This document shows positions 35,212 through 42,602 of a DNA stretch of 64,000 nucleotides, in pieces; within the stretch, counting starts at the first letter, position 1, and every line of letters begins with the position of its first letter. Location of the stretch: assembly GCF_900110255.1 (NCBI RefSeq), contig NZ_FODD01000014.1, positions 1 through 64,000 on the forward strand, read 5' to 3'. The translations under genes were made by a program, and so were the position numbers. Under the pieces are notes generated by a model that searched no databases, was not told where the DNA came from, and saw nothing but the letters and a program-made list of their open reading frames with translations. This stretch comes from Actinacidiphila rubida (GTDB taxonomy: Bacteria; Actinomycetota; Actinomycetes; Streptomycetales; Streptomycetaceae).

Positions 35212-35502
35212 CGGACCGCCCCCCTCGTGCCGAAACCGCAGCCGAGGCTATCGGCTCCCCCGGCCCCCCGGCAGCCGAAGTACCGGCTTCGCGCCACCAG
35301 TTGGGGCGCCGAGGGGCGCACGCCCGGAGCACGAGGTCCCGCGCCGGCCGCCCCGCGGGCCCGGCGCTCCGCGCGGCGCGGCGCGGCGCGGGGGGTGGAC
35401 CGGGGGACCCGGGGGCCGGGGCCGCCTGCCGGCCGGCCGCGCGGGGGCGGACCGTCGCACGGGGCCGCACGGCGGCATGCGCGTAACCAGGACGAAAGGT
35501 CC
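35212..35502. other. Upstream region of the SLATT-FtsK-phosphoesterase operon
   Basis: GC-rich non-coding DNA with a GCGGC-type run near 35371-35390. On the minus strand TAGCCT (plus 35245-35250) is a possible -10 about 34 nt before the SLATT gene, without a clear -35. No gene is supported here. Confidence 0.4.
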
Positions 35503-35537
35503 CGGGTGAACTGCTGTTCACCCGTGACCCCTAGCAT
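35503..35537 (+). promoter_or_regulatory. Perfect palindromic operator and promoter of the methyltransferase gene
   Basis: Arms CGGGTGAAC (35503-35511) and GTTCACCCG (35516-35524) are exact inverted repeats around TGCT. TAGCAT (35532-35537) is a -10 box 7 nt before the ATG at 35545, giving a leaderless mRNA. The palindrome covers the expected -35 position, so it probably serves a repressor. Confidence 0.65.
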
Positions 35538-35544
35538 GTCCCAC

Positions 35545-36276
35545 ATGCTGGACTACGACCTGGAGGCGGCGCGTTACGACGCGACCCGCGGCGGCGTTCC
35601 CCGTGCACGGTCCGCCGCCCGGGCGGTGCTCGCGCTCGTTCCCGAACGGGCCGCGACGCTTCTGGACGTGGGCTGCGGCACGGGCCTGGTCACCGGGCTG
35701 ATGACGCGGCCCGGCCTGCGCGTGTTCGGGGTCGACGCCTCGCCCGGCATGGCCCGGGTCGCGGCGGGCCGGGTCGGCCCGACCCTCGTGATCGGCGACA
35801 GCCGGGGACTGCCGTTCGCCGACGCCTCGCTGGACGCGGTGAGCGCGGTGTGGCTGCTTCACCTGCTGCCGGACGCACCGGCGGTCATCGCCGAGTGCGC
35901 CCGGGTCCTGCGCCCCGGCGGGGTGTTCGTGACGACGGTCGACAAGGACGCGGGCCACGACGTCGAGAGCGACGTGGCCGCGCTGATGGCGCCCTACCGG
36001 GTCACGCGGGCCCACGACGCGGCGTCGCGGGTGCTCGCGGTGGCCGGCGAGCACGGGCTGCGGCGGGCCGGCGAGGCCCGTTTCACCGGCCACGGCCAGG
36101 GCCTGGCACCCGCCGACGCCGCGCAGCGCGTGGCACGCGGCTACTTCACGTCGGCGCTGACCATGACGGAGGCCGAGTCGGCCGTGCTGGCCCGGGAGCT
36201 GGAGCTGCTCCCGGACCCCGACGTGCCGCGCGCCGACCCGGTGTACCGGCTGCTGGCGCTGCGCAAGGAGGCCTGA
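35545..36276 (+). CDS. Class I SAM-dependent methyltransferase
   Basis: 243 residues. The ATG at 35545 is preferred because TAGCAT ends 7 nt before it; an in-frame ATG at 35536 overlaps that box. The SAM-binding fold is clear: LLDVGCGTGLVTGLM (motif I), VFGVDASPGMARVA (acidic loop), GDSRGLPFADASLDAVSAVWLLHLL (motifs II/III) and RVLRPGGVFVTTVD. The family is Methyltransf_11/UbiE-like; the acceptor substrate is unknown. It diverges from the three-gene SLATT/FtsK operon. Whether it belongs to that system is open: the palindrome in its promoter indicates separate control. Confidence 0.9.
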   Translation: MLDYDLEAARYDATRGGVPRARSAARAVLALVPERAATLLDVGCGTGLVTGLMTRPGLRVFGVDASPGMARVAAGRVGPTLVIGDSRGLPFADASLDAVSAVWLLHLLPDAPAVIAECARVLRPGGVFVTTVDKDAGHDVESDVAALMAPYRVTRAHDAASRVLAVAGEHGLRRAGEARFTGHGQGLAPADAAQRVARGYFTSALTMTEAESAVLARELELLPDPDVPRADPVYRLLALRKEA

Positions 36277-36305
36277 GGGGCGGACGCCGCGCCCCGGAGA
36301 GACCC

Positions 36306-36323
36306 GGTGGGCGGACGCCCACC
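36306..36323. terminator. Short GC hairpin between convergent genes
   Basis: GGTGGGCG and CGCCCACC pair with a minimal loop, between the methyltransferase and the convergent Clp-N gene. Confidence 0.5.
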
Positions 36324-36357
36324 TCCATGGGCCGGGACGTTCCGGTCGGGGACGCCG

Positions 36358-37110
36358 TCACTGCCCGAACGGCGGCCGGCCGGTGATCTCCGCGAGCATG
36401 GCGACGACCTGCCGTTCGACCTCGTCGTGGGTGACGCCGAGCCCGGCGAGTGCCTGCGCGCTGGGCTCCTGGTCGTCGCTGAGGACGCCGAGCAGGATGT
36501 GCTCGGTGCCGATGTAGTTGTGGCCCAGGCGCAGCGCCTCGCGGAGGACGAGCTGGAGCGTCTTCTTCGCGGCCGGGCTGAACGGGATGTTGCCGACCAC
36601 CGGTTCGCTCTCGGTGCCGGGCGTGCCGACCTCGGCGCGGATCACCTCGGCGTCGGCGTCCAGCGCCTCGAACACCTTGGTGGCGACCGTCTCGGGCTGG
36701 CCCACCAGGCCGAGCAGCAGGTGCTCGGGCTCGATCGCCGCGTGGCGGGCGGTGCGGGCCGCCTCCTGGGCGTCGACGACGGCCGTGCGGGCGCGCGGCG
36801 TGAACCGGTTGAAGCTGGCGGCGTCGAAGAGGTCGACGTCCTCGGGGATCTTGGGCACGAAGCGCTTCTGGGCGGCCTGCTTGCTGACGCCCATGTGCTG
36901 CCCGATGTCGGTCCAGGACGCGCCGGCCCGCCGGGCCTGGTCGACGAAGTGGCCGATGAGGTGGTCGGCGACGTCGCCGAGGTGGCCGGCCACGGTCACC
37001 GCTCGCTCCAGGTCCTGGAGCGGGTCGCCTTCCGGCTGCTGCTGCTTCACGAAGTCGATGAGGTCGTCCAGGCGGACCGGACGCTGCTGGGGTTGAGGAT
37101 TCTGCGTCAT
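36358..37110 (-). CDS. Clp N-terminal domain protein with a helix-turn-helix
   Basis: 250 residues from an ATG at 37110. Two Clp-N repeats occupy the C-terminal half: FTPRARTAVVDAQEAARTARHAAIEPEHLLLGLV and FSPAAKKTLQLVLREALRLGHNYIGTEHILLGVL, each with the EHLLLG-type signature. There is no AAA ATPase, so it is not a full ClpC. The N-terminal third carries a helix-turn-helix, ASWTDIGQHMGVSKQAAQKRF (about 64-84). Such proteins are small DNA-binding or adaptor versions of the Clp-N fold. The promoter is leaderless with TTGACG-17-TACGGT, and two identical palindromes overlap its -35 and -10 boxes. Autoregulation through the HTH is an attractive but unproven reading. Confidence 0.85.
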   Translation of the reverse strand: MTQNPQPQQRPVRLDDLIDFVKQQQPEGDPLQDLERAVTVAGHLGDVADHLIGHFVDQARRAGASWTDIGQHMGVSKQAAQKRFVPKIPEDVDLFDAASFNRFTPRARTAVVDAQEAARTARHAAIEPEHLLLGLVGQPETVATKVFEALDADAEVIRAEVGTPGTESEPVVGNIPFSPAAKKTLQLVLREALRLGHNYIGTEHILLGVLSDDQEPSAQALAGLGVTHDEVERQVVAMLAEITGRPPFGQ

Positions 37111-37111
37111 G

Positions 37112-37158
37112 CGTCAACCGTAAGTTGACGAATCAGGATCGTCAACCTTGAGTTGACG
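37112..37158 (-). promoter_or_regulatory. Clp-N gene promoter overlapped by two identical palindromes
   Basis: Minus-strand -35 TTGACG (plus 37140-37145) and -10 TACGGT (plus 37117-37122), 17-bp spacer, 6 nt before the start codon. CGTCAAC-N5-GTTGACG occurs at 37112-37130 and again at 37140-37158, centres 28 bp apart. One copy covers the -10, the other the -35. Confidence 0.8.
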
Positions 37159-37171
37159 ACTCCCCTCTTTC

Positions 37172-37201
37172 TTGACCGATCATTCTCGTACGCCCTAGAG
37201 T
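37172..37201 (+). promoter_or_regulatory. Promoter of the TetR gene with a candidate operator
   Basis: TTGACC (37172-37177), an 18-bp spacer and TAGAGT (37196-37201), which ends 6 nt before the ATG, so the mRNA is leaderless. The spacer contains, on the minus strand, AGAATGATCGGTC (37174-37186), matching at 11 of 13 positions a site upstream of the SDR gene (37890-37902). Confidence 0.7.
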
Positions 37202-37207
37202 CACCCC

Positions 37208-37789
37208 ATGGCCAGGACCAAGGAATTCGACCCGGCGACCGCGCTCCAGGCGGCCATGGAGCTCTTCTGGCGGCGCGGGTACGAGGCCACGTCGATGGCG
37301 GACCTCGTGGAGCACCTGGGAATTGCCCGCGCGAGCATCTACGCCACCTTCGGCAGCAAGCACCAGCTCTACCTGCGGGCACTCCGGAGCTACGGCGAGA
37401 CGCGCGATCCCGCACTGCTGGACGAGCTGTCCCAGCCCGGCCCCGCGCTGCCCGCGGTCCGCGCGCTCGTCCGGCGGTTCGCCGCCGAGGCCGCCGCCGA
37501 CGACGTGCGCCGCGGCTGCTTCGTCACCAACACCGCCGTGGAGCTGGCGCCGCACGACCCGGCGGCCGCCCGACGCGTCGAGGCGAGTTGGGACCACCTG
37601 GAGGCCGGCCTGACCGCCGCACTGCTGCGCGCCCGCGCGCAGGGCGAACTGCCCGCCGGCCGCGATCCGCGCCTGCTGGCCCGCATGCTGCTGGTGCTGC
37701 TGCAGGGCATCCGCGTCGTCGGCAAGGCCGGTGGCGACCAGGACCGCGCACGGGACGCGGCCGAGCAGGCCCTGGCACTCCTGGACTGA
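37208..37789 (+). CDS. TetR/AcrR family transcriptional regulator
   Basis: 193 residues from the ATG at 37208. The N-terminal HTH is ALQAAMELFWRRGYEATSM, DLVEHLGIARASIYATFGSKHQLYLRAL. The layout (ARTKEFDP start, FWRRGYEATS, IYATFGSKHQLY, then a conserved Cys in RRGCFVTN) resembles the AcrR subgroup that represses adjacent oxidoreductases. The SDR gene follows 151 nt downstream. A shared 13-bp element in the regulator's own promoter and before the SDR gene supports control of both. The ligand is unknown; the Cys in the C-terminal domain might sense electrophiles or oxidants, which is speculation. Confidence 0.92.
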   Translation: MARTKEFDPATALQAAMELFWRRGYEATSMADLVEHLGIARASIYATFGSKHQLYLRALRSYGETRDPALLDELSQPGPALPAVRALVRRFAAEAAADDVRRGCFVTNTAVELAPHDPAAARRVEASWDHLEAGLTAALLRARAQGELPAGRDPRLLARMLLVLLQGIRVVGKAGGDQDRARDAAEQALALLD

Positions 37790-37889
37790 TCGCGCCGAAC
37801 CCCTCGGGACCTCTCCGGACCTCGGCAGCCTCGCGTTCTTCGCGCCGCACGCCGCACACCGGCGACACGTCCTCTCACGACCTCATAAC

Positions 37890-37902
37890 AGAACGATCGA
37901 TC
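37890..37902. promoter_or_regulatory. Candidate TetR operator before the SDR gene
   Basis: AGAACGATCGATC matches in 11 of 13 positions a sequence in the TetR gene's own promoter. It contains the palindrome CGATCG and lies in an AT-richer stretch about 40 bp before the SDR start. Confidence 0.5.
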
Positions 37903-37940
37903 CAATAAACAGACCGCACCGCATCACGGAGGACACGGAC

Positions 37941-38702
37941 ATGCTGGACATTTTTGACGGCCGGGTGGCGCTGGTGACCGGCGGCGGCAGCGGTATCGGG
38001 CGGGCGACCGCCCGGGCCTTCGCCGCGGCGGGCGCCAGGGTCGCCGTCGCCGGGCGCACCGCCGACACGCTGGCCGGGACCGTCGCCCTGATCGAGGCGG
38101 ACGGCGGCAGGGCGGCCGCCCTCACCGCGGACGTCACGCAGGCGGCCGACATGGAACGGCTGGTCGCCGAGACGGCCGGGCGCTTCGGCGGACTGCACGT
38201 AGCGGTCAACACCGTGGGCGCCGCCATAGCGCCCGGCCCGGTCGCCGATGTCACCGAGGACGACTGGCGGTTCCTGGTCGACACCAATCTGACCGGCCTG
38301 TGGCTGGCGATGGCGTACGAGATCCGGCACATGCGGGAGCACGGCGGCGGCGCGATCGTGAACGTCAGCTCCAACCTCGGTGCCCACCGCCGAGCCCCCG
38401 GCATGACGGCCTACGCGGCCACGAAGGCCGCGGTGAGCGCCCTGACGCGCGGTGCGGCGCTGGACCACATCGCGGACGGCGTGCGGATCAACGCCGTCAG
38501 CCCCGGCCCGGTGGACACCCCGATGTCGTCACGCCCCGGCGAGACGCCCGCGGAGAAGGCCGAGCGCATGCGCACCTCCCTGCCTGCGGGCCGCGTCGCC
38601 ACGGTCGGCGAGATCGCCGCCGCGATCCTCCATCTGGCGTCCCCCGCCTCGGCGTTCACCATCGGCACCGACCTCGTGGTCGACGGCGGCGCCAGCGCGT
38701 AG
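37941..38702 (+). CDS. Short-chain dehydrogenase/reductase (SDR)
   Basis: 253 residues from the ATG at 37941 with GGAGGA 7 nt upstream. It is a classical SDR: cofactor motif TGGGSGIGRA, NTVGAA (NNAG variant), catalytic Ser-Tyr-Lys as SSNLG, then YAATK, and ending in GTDLVVDGGASA. A GRT sequence after strand 2 suggests NADP(H) preference. The substrate is unknown; this branch includes glucose 1-dehydrogenase-like and 3-oxoacyl-ACP reductase-like enzymes. It is downstream of a TetR gene and probably repressed by it through the site at 37890-37902. Confidence 0.92.
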   Translation: MLDIFDGRVALVTGGGSGIGRATARAFAAAGARVAVAGRTADTLAGTVALIEADGGRAAALTADVTQAADMERLVAETAGRFGGLHVAVNTVGAAIAPGPVADVTEDDWRFLVDTNLTGLWLAMAYEIRHMREHGGGAIVNVSSNLGAHRRAPGMTAYAATKAAVSALTRGAALDHIADGVRINAVSPGPVDTPMSSRPGETPAEKAERMRTSLPAGRVATVGEIAAAILHLASPASAFTIGTDLVVDGGASA

Positions 38703-38788
38703 GCCGCGTGCCCGCGCGGAAGGCGCATCCCCGTGCCGAGGGTGCGTGGCCCGCGCGTTCGGTGCAGCAGCGGGCGCGTCGGCCCGGG

Positions 38789-40906
38789 TCAGGCGCGTGC
38801 CGCGGGGGTGCGGGCGCCGGTGGCCGCGCTGGGAGCGGGCACCGCCGCGCGGTCGGCCTCCGCCGCGACGGCCGGCGCCAGCCACGCGGTGAACAGCGCG
38901 TGCAGCGACTCCGCGCCGGTCATCGACGCCTCGGGGACGGGCAGTTCGGCCGGGTGCAGCAGAAAGGGATGCGACTGGGGGCCGCCGAGGCCGCCGTGCG
39001 AGCCGGCCTGCTCCTCGAAGGCGTGCACGGTGCCGGTCCGCCGGTCGCACGCCGAGTTGATCATCAGGTCGGCGGTGTGCGGGAAGGCGTCCGCACGGAG
39101 CACCGCCGCGGCGGCTCCCGGGCCGAAGGGGGCGAGCGGGTCGTCGCCGGTGATCCGGCCGCCGGCCAGCTCGTGGCTGCCGCCCGGCCCGAGGACCACC
39201 GGCCCGCGCTCGGCGCTGCGCACCAGCACGAACCCGATGCCGGGGTGACCGGTGAGCGAGGGGAGCAGATCGGGGCAGCGGCGCTCCAGCTCCTCGAGCG
39301 TGGCCCGGCCCGCGATGTCGGGGAACGCCACCAGGCCGAGATTGCCCGAAGCGAGCACGATCGGCTCGGACGGCGGTCCCTCGCACTCCGCCTCCTCGGC
39401 CCGCCGGCCCCGCTCGGGCCTGCGCAGGGCGCTGCGCGCCGCTGCCCGCGCCTCGGCGCCGCTCCTGCGCCGCGCCCCGTCCGGGGCGCCGTCGTCGAGA
39501 CCGCACCCGACCCGGACCAGTTCGCGCAGGCTCAGGCCGTAGGCGCCCTCGAAGGTCTCGCCGCCGCTCTGCCCGTGGTCGGAGAGCAGCACGATGCGGT
39601 AGGGCCGCGGGGCGTAGCGAGCGGCGTCGGCGATCAGCCGGACCGAGCGGTCCAGCCGGGCCAGCACCTTGCGGGCGTCGCGGCTGTGGGGGCCGGAGTG
39701 GTGGGCGACCTCATCGTAGGCGACGAGGTCGGCGTAGACGGCGGTGCGCCCGGCGAGCATGTCGCCGACGACGGCCGCGACCGCCACGTCCCGCTCCACC
39801 ACCGTGGCGAACGCGCGCAGCAGCGGGTACAGCCCGCCGCGCTTGATGCGGGGGCGGTCCCGTCGCATCCGGGCCGCGGTGGACTCCGCGATCTCCCGGA
39901 CCACCTCGGTGCAGAACGACGCGGCGGTGCGCACGGCGTGGGCGGGGTCGGAGAAGTACGCGAAGTACCCGGTCCGCGGCCGGCTGAAGGTGTCCGCGCG
40001 GGCGGCGACCGACATCACCAGCGCCGACTGCTCGGCGCCGCCGCTGAACAGGTTGCCGCGGGACGCGCCGTGGCAGGCCAGCAGCCCGGCGGACCCGGTG
40101 CGGGCGACCGCCCTGCGTTCCAGTTCGGCCGCGCTGGACGGACGGTTGCAGACCATCACCTGCCCGGTGTCCTTCTCGAACCAGCGGAAGGCGGGCACGT
40201 CGTGGTTGCTGCCGTGCAGGATCGCCAGCTGGCTGGCGCCCGTCTGGCTGCTCCAGTCGGTCGTCCAGGGCACGAGCCGATGGGTGCTGCCCAGCCAGCG
40301 CGCGACGGTCGGCATCGCGGGCGGGGCGCCGGTGAGGGCGTCGCGCAGCACGTCGTGGCCGACGCCGTCGAGCTGCAGGAAGACCGTGCCGGGCCCGGCG
40401 GGCAGCGGCGGGTCGCCGGCCCGCTGCCTGCGGCGGCCGGCCAGGCGGGCCAGCCGCCGTCCGTACGCGGCGTCGTCGCGGACGGCCAGTGCGGTGCTGG
40501 TGGCCGACGAGGCCGCCGACATCACCGCCGCGATGACCACGGCGGTGGCGGGCGCCACCGAGCCGCGGCCGTCGGGTGTGAAGCGCAGCGCGACCAGCAG
40601 CAGCGAGCCGTTGAGGAAGAAGACGAGCGCGCCCAGCACGAGTGCGGGCACCAGCAGCAGCGCCCGCACGAGCAGCGGCCACACCAGCGCGCTGAGCACG
40701 CCGAACGCGCCCGCCCCGACCGCCGCGGTGACCGCGATCTGGGTCGGGCTGTCGCCGCTGGGCGACTCGATCCTGAAGTCCGGCAGCAGCCATGCCAGCA
40801 CGGCCAGCGTCGCGGACGCGACCACCCACACCACGAGCACCCTGCCGACGGTCCGCACCGCACTGCGACCCGCGGCCCGTCTTCGACTCACACCCGGCTC
40901 ACGCAC
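38789..40906 (-). CDS. Membrane-anchored alkaline phosphatase-superfamily phosphodiesterase
   Basis: 705 residues from a GTG at 40906 (GGTGGAG upstream; a GTG five codons later is possible). The first 150 residues hold about four hydrophobic helices resembling the phage-holin-family 4-TM module (VGRVLVVWVVASATLAVLAWLL and following). The remainder is a type I phosphodiesterase/nucleotide pyrophosphatase domain: VFLQLDGVGHDVL (metal Asp), TTDWSSQTGASQ (nucleophile region), YDEVAHHSG and LLSDHGQSGGETF (metal ligands). A short charged Ala/Arg-rich insert lies near SGAEARAAARSALRR. The enzyme should face the outside and cleave phosphodiesters or phospholipid-type substrates. The substrate is unknown. 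Confidence 0.88.
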   Translation of the reverse strand: MREPGVSRRRAAGRSAVRTVGRVLVVWVVASATLAVLAWLLPDFRIESPSGDSPTQIAVTAAVGAGAFGVLSALVWPLLVRALLLVPALVLGALVFFLNGSLLLVALRFTPDGRGSVAPATAVVIAAVMSAASSATSTALAVRDDAAYGRRLARLAGRRRQRAGDPPLPAGPGTVFLQLDGVGHDVLRDALTGAPPAMPTVARWLGSTHRLVPWTTDWSSQTGASQLAILHGSNHDVPAFRWFEKDTGQVMVCNRPSSAAELERRAVARTGSAGLLACHGASRGNLFSGGAEQSALVMSVAARADTFSRPRTGYFAYFSDPAHAVRTAASFCTEVVREIAESTAARMRRDRPRIKRGGLYPLLRAFATVVERDVAVAAVVGDMLAGRTAVYADLVAYDEVAHHSGPHSRDARKVLARLDRSVRLIADAARYAPRPYRIVLLSDHGQSGGETFEGAYGLSLRELVRVGCGLDDGAPDGARRRSGAEARAAARSALRRPERGRRAEEAECEGPPSEPIVLASGNLGLVAFPDIAGRATLEELERRCPDLLPSLTGHPGIGFVLVRSAERGPVVLGPGGSHELAGGRITGDDPLAPFGPGAAAAVLRADAFPHTADLMINSACDRRTGTVHAFEEQAGSHGGLGGPQSHPFLLHPAELPVPEASMTGAESLHALFTAWLAPAVAAEADRAAVPAPSAATGARTPAARA

Positions 40907-41085
40907 TGCTCCACCCTGCCATACGGGTGACGCGTGCCCCGCGCGGCGCAGGGCATACGCTCGACGTCGAGGAGCCGCCCGGCCGGGCGCGCGGACCTGC
41001 GCCGACGGGCCCGGACCGCACGGCGGGGCAGGCACCGCGACACGGACCGGCGCCGGCCGGCCCGACCGGGGAAGGGACGAGCACG

Positions 41086-41877
41086 GTGGCGGTGGAGATC
41101 ACGTGGTGGGGGCATGCCACGGTGACGGTGCGCGACTCCGGCGTGCGGGTGCTCACCGACCCGCTGTTCGCACGGCGGCTGGCCCACCTGCGCAGGCGCC
41201 GCGGCGCGCTGCCGCCGGCGTCCGCGGCCCGTGCCGACGTCGTCCTGGTCTCCCATCTGCACGCCGACCACCTGCACCTGGGGTCCCTGTCAGGGCTCGC
41301 CGACGGCACGACGGTGCTGCTGCCCCGCGGTGCGCGGGCCGCGGTGCCGGGGCTGCGGCGGCTGGCGGGCCGGCTGCGGCTGGTCGAGCTGGCCGCGGGC
41401 GACACCCACGCGCACGGTGAGCTGACCGTGCGCGCGGTGCCGGCCGCCCACGACGGCCGGCGGCTGCCCTACGGCCGCCAGCGTGTGCAGGCCCTCGGCT
41501 ACGTGGTGTCCGGCGAGGCGCGCACCTACTTCGCCGGCGACACCGGCCTGTTCGACACGATGGCCGCGGACGTCGGCCCGTGCGACGTCGCGCTGCTCCC
41601 GGTCGGCGGCTGGGGCCCGTTCCTCGGCCACGGCCACCTGGACGCCGGCCGCGCCGCGCAGGCGCTCGCCCGCCTGGAGCCGCGTGCGGCCGTGCCGGTG
41701 CACTACGGCACGTACTGGCCGATCGGCATGGACGCGGTCCGGCCGCACGAGTTCCACACGCCGGGCGAGGAGTTCGTCCGGCGCGCCGCCGAGCTGGCCC
41801 CGCAGGTCGCGGTGCACCGGCTGGACCACGGCCAGAGCGTGCTCGTCGAGGGCGCGGGACGGGAGAGCACCGGGTGA
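41086..41877 (+). CDS. Metallo-beta-lactamase-fold hydrolase
   Basis: 263 residues from a GTG at 41086 (GAAGGGA 8 nt upstream). The MBL fold is shown by WWGHATVTVR, LTDPLF, the metal motif SHLHADHLHL (HxHxDH), AAHDGR, YFAGDTGLFD and VHYGTYWPIG. This is the UlaG/NAPE-PLD-like branch, which includes L-ascorbate-6-phosphate lactonases and N-acyl-phosphatidylethanolamine phospholipases. The substrate is open. The stop overlaps the DedA start (GTGA), so the two are co-translated. A related MBL protein is encoded convergently at 42601. Confidence 0.9.
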   Translation: MAVEITWWGHATVTVRDSGVRVLTDPLFARRLAHLRRRRGALPPASAARADVVLVSHLHADHLHLGSLSGLADGTTVLLPRGARAAVPGLRRLAGRLRLVELAAGDTHAHGELTVRAVPAAHDGRRLPYGRQRVQALGYVVSGEARTYFAGDTGLFDTMAADVGPCDVALLPVGGWGPFLGHGHLDAGRAAQALARLEPRAAVPVHYGTYWPIGMDAVRPHEFHTPGEEFVRRAAELAPQVAVHRLDHGQSVLVEGAGRESTG

Positions 41878-42527
41878 TCGCCTTCCTGGCGTCGGCCGCC
41901 GCCAACCCCCCGCCGTCGCAGGGCGCCCAGCAGGCGATCGGCTATCCGACGCTGTTCCTGCTGGTGGTGCTGGGCTCGCTGGTGCCGGTGGTGCCCACCG
42001 GCGCCCTGGTGTCGGGCGCCGCGGTCGTCGCGTTCCACCAGACCGAACCCGTCGCGCTCGCCGTGGTGTTCGGGGTGGCCTCGCTCGCCGCGTTCCTCGG
42101 CGACGTGGCGCTGTACTGGCTGGGCCTGCGCGGGGTCCGCTCGCGCGGCGGCTCGCGGGTGCTGCACCGGCTGCAGGACCGGGTCGACGACCGGACCCTG
42201 GCCAGGTCGCAGCGGCAGCTCGACCAGCACGGCGCCGCGGTCCTGGTGCTGTCGCGGCTGATACCGGCCGGCCGGCTGCCCGTGATGGTGGCCTGCCTGC
42301 TCGCGGAGATGCCGCTACGGCGCTTCGTGCGCGGCGACGTCGTCGCGTGCCTGGCGTGGGCGGCGTCGTACCAGCTGATCGGAATCGTCGGCGGCTCGCT
42401 GTTCCCCGAGCCGTGGCAGGGCGTGGCGCTGGCCGTGGGCCTGACGTTCGCGATCGCGGCCGGCCCCGCGCTGGTGCGGCGGCTGCGCAGGCCACCGCAG
42501 GAGGCGCCGGGCGCCGGCCACCCCTGA
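41874..42527 (+). CDS. DedA/VTT family membrane protein
   Basis: 217 residues from a GTG at 41874 overlapping the MBL stop. Hydrophobic segments cover about 23-60, 62-85, 125-145 and 155-195. The conserved region LSRLIPAGRLPVMVACLLAEMPLRRF and GDVALYWLGLRG are characteristic of the DedA/SNARE-associated (VTT) family, proteins now linked to flipping undecaprenyl phosphate or phospholipids. The pairing with an MBL hydrolase suggests lipid-related work at the membrane, but no substrate is defined. Confidence 0.85.
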   Translation: MIAFLASAAANPPPSQGAQQAIGYPTLFLLVVLGSLVPVVPTGALVSGAAVVAFHQTEPVALAVVFGVASLAAFLGDVALYWLGLRGVRSRGGSRVLHRLQDRVDDRTLARSQRQLDQHGAAVLVLSRLIPAGRLPVMVACLLAEMPLRRFVRGDVVACLAWAASYQLIGIVGGSLFPEPWQGVALAVGLTFAIAAGPALVRRLRRPPQEAPGAGHP

Positions 42528-42573
42528 CGCCCCCTTCCGGGCCGGAGTGTGAGGACCGGCGGGCCCGCGCATG

Positions 42574-42602
42574 GAACCCGGCGGGCGCGTCCGTCCGGGT
42601 TC
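42574..42602. terminator. 8-bp hairpin between convergent DedA and MBL genes
   Basis: GAACCCGG (42574-42581) and CCGGGTTC (42595-42602) are exact inverted repeats with a 13-nt GC-rich loop. The right arm reaches into the last codon of the minus-strand gene. Confidence 0.55.

Noticed and set aside
35371..35390. GCGCG run as a possible replication or recombination site
   Set aside because: A simple GC run without iterons, DnaA boxes or Chi-like symmetry; a compositional effect is the better explanation.
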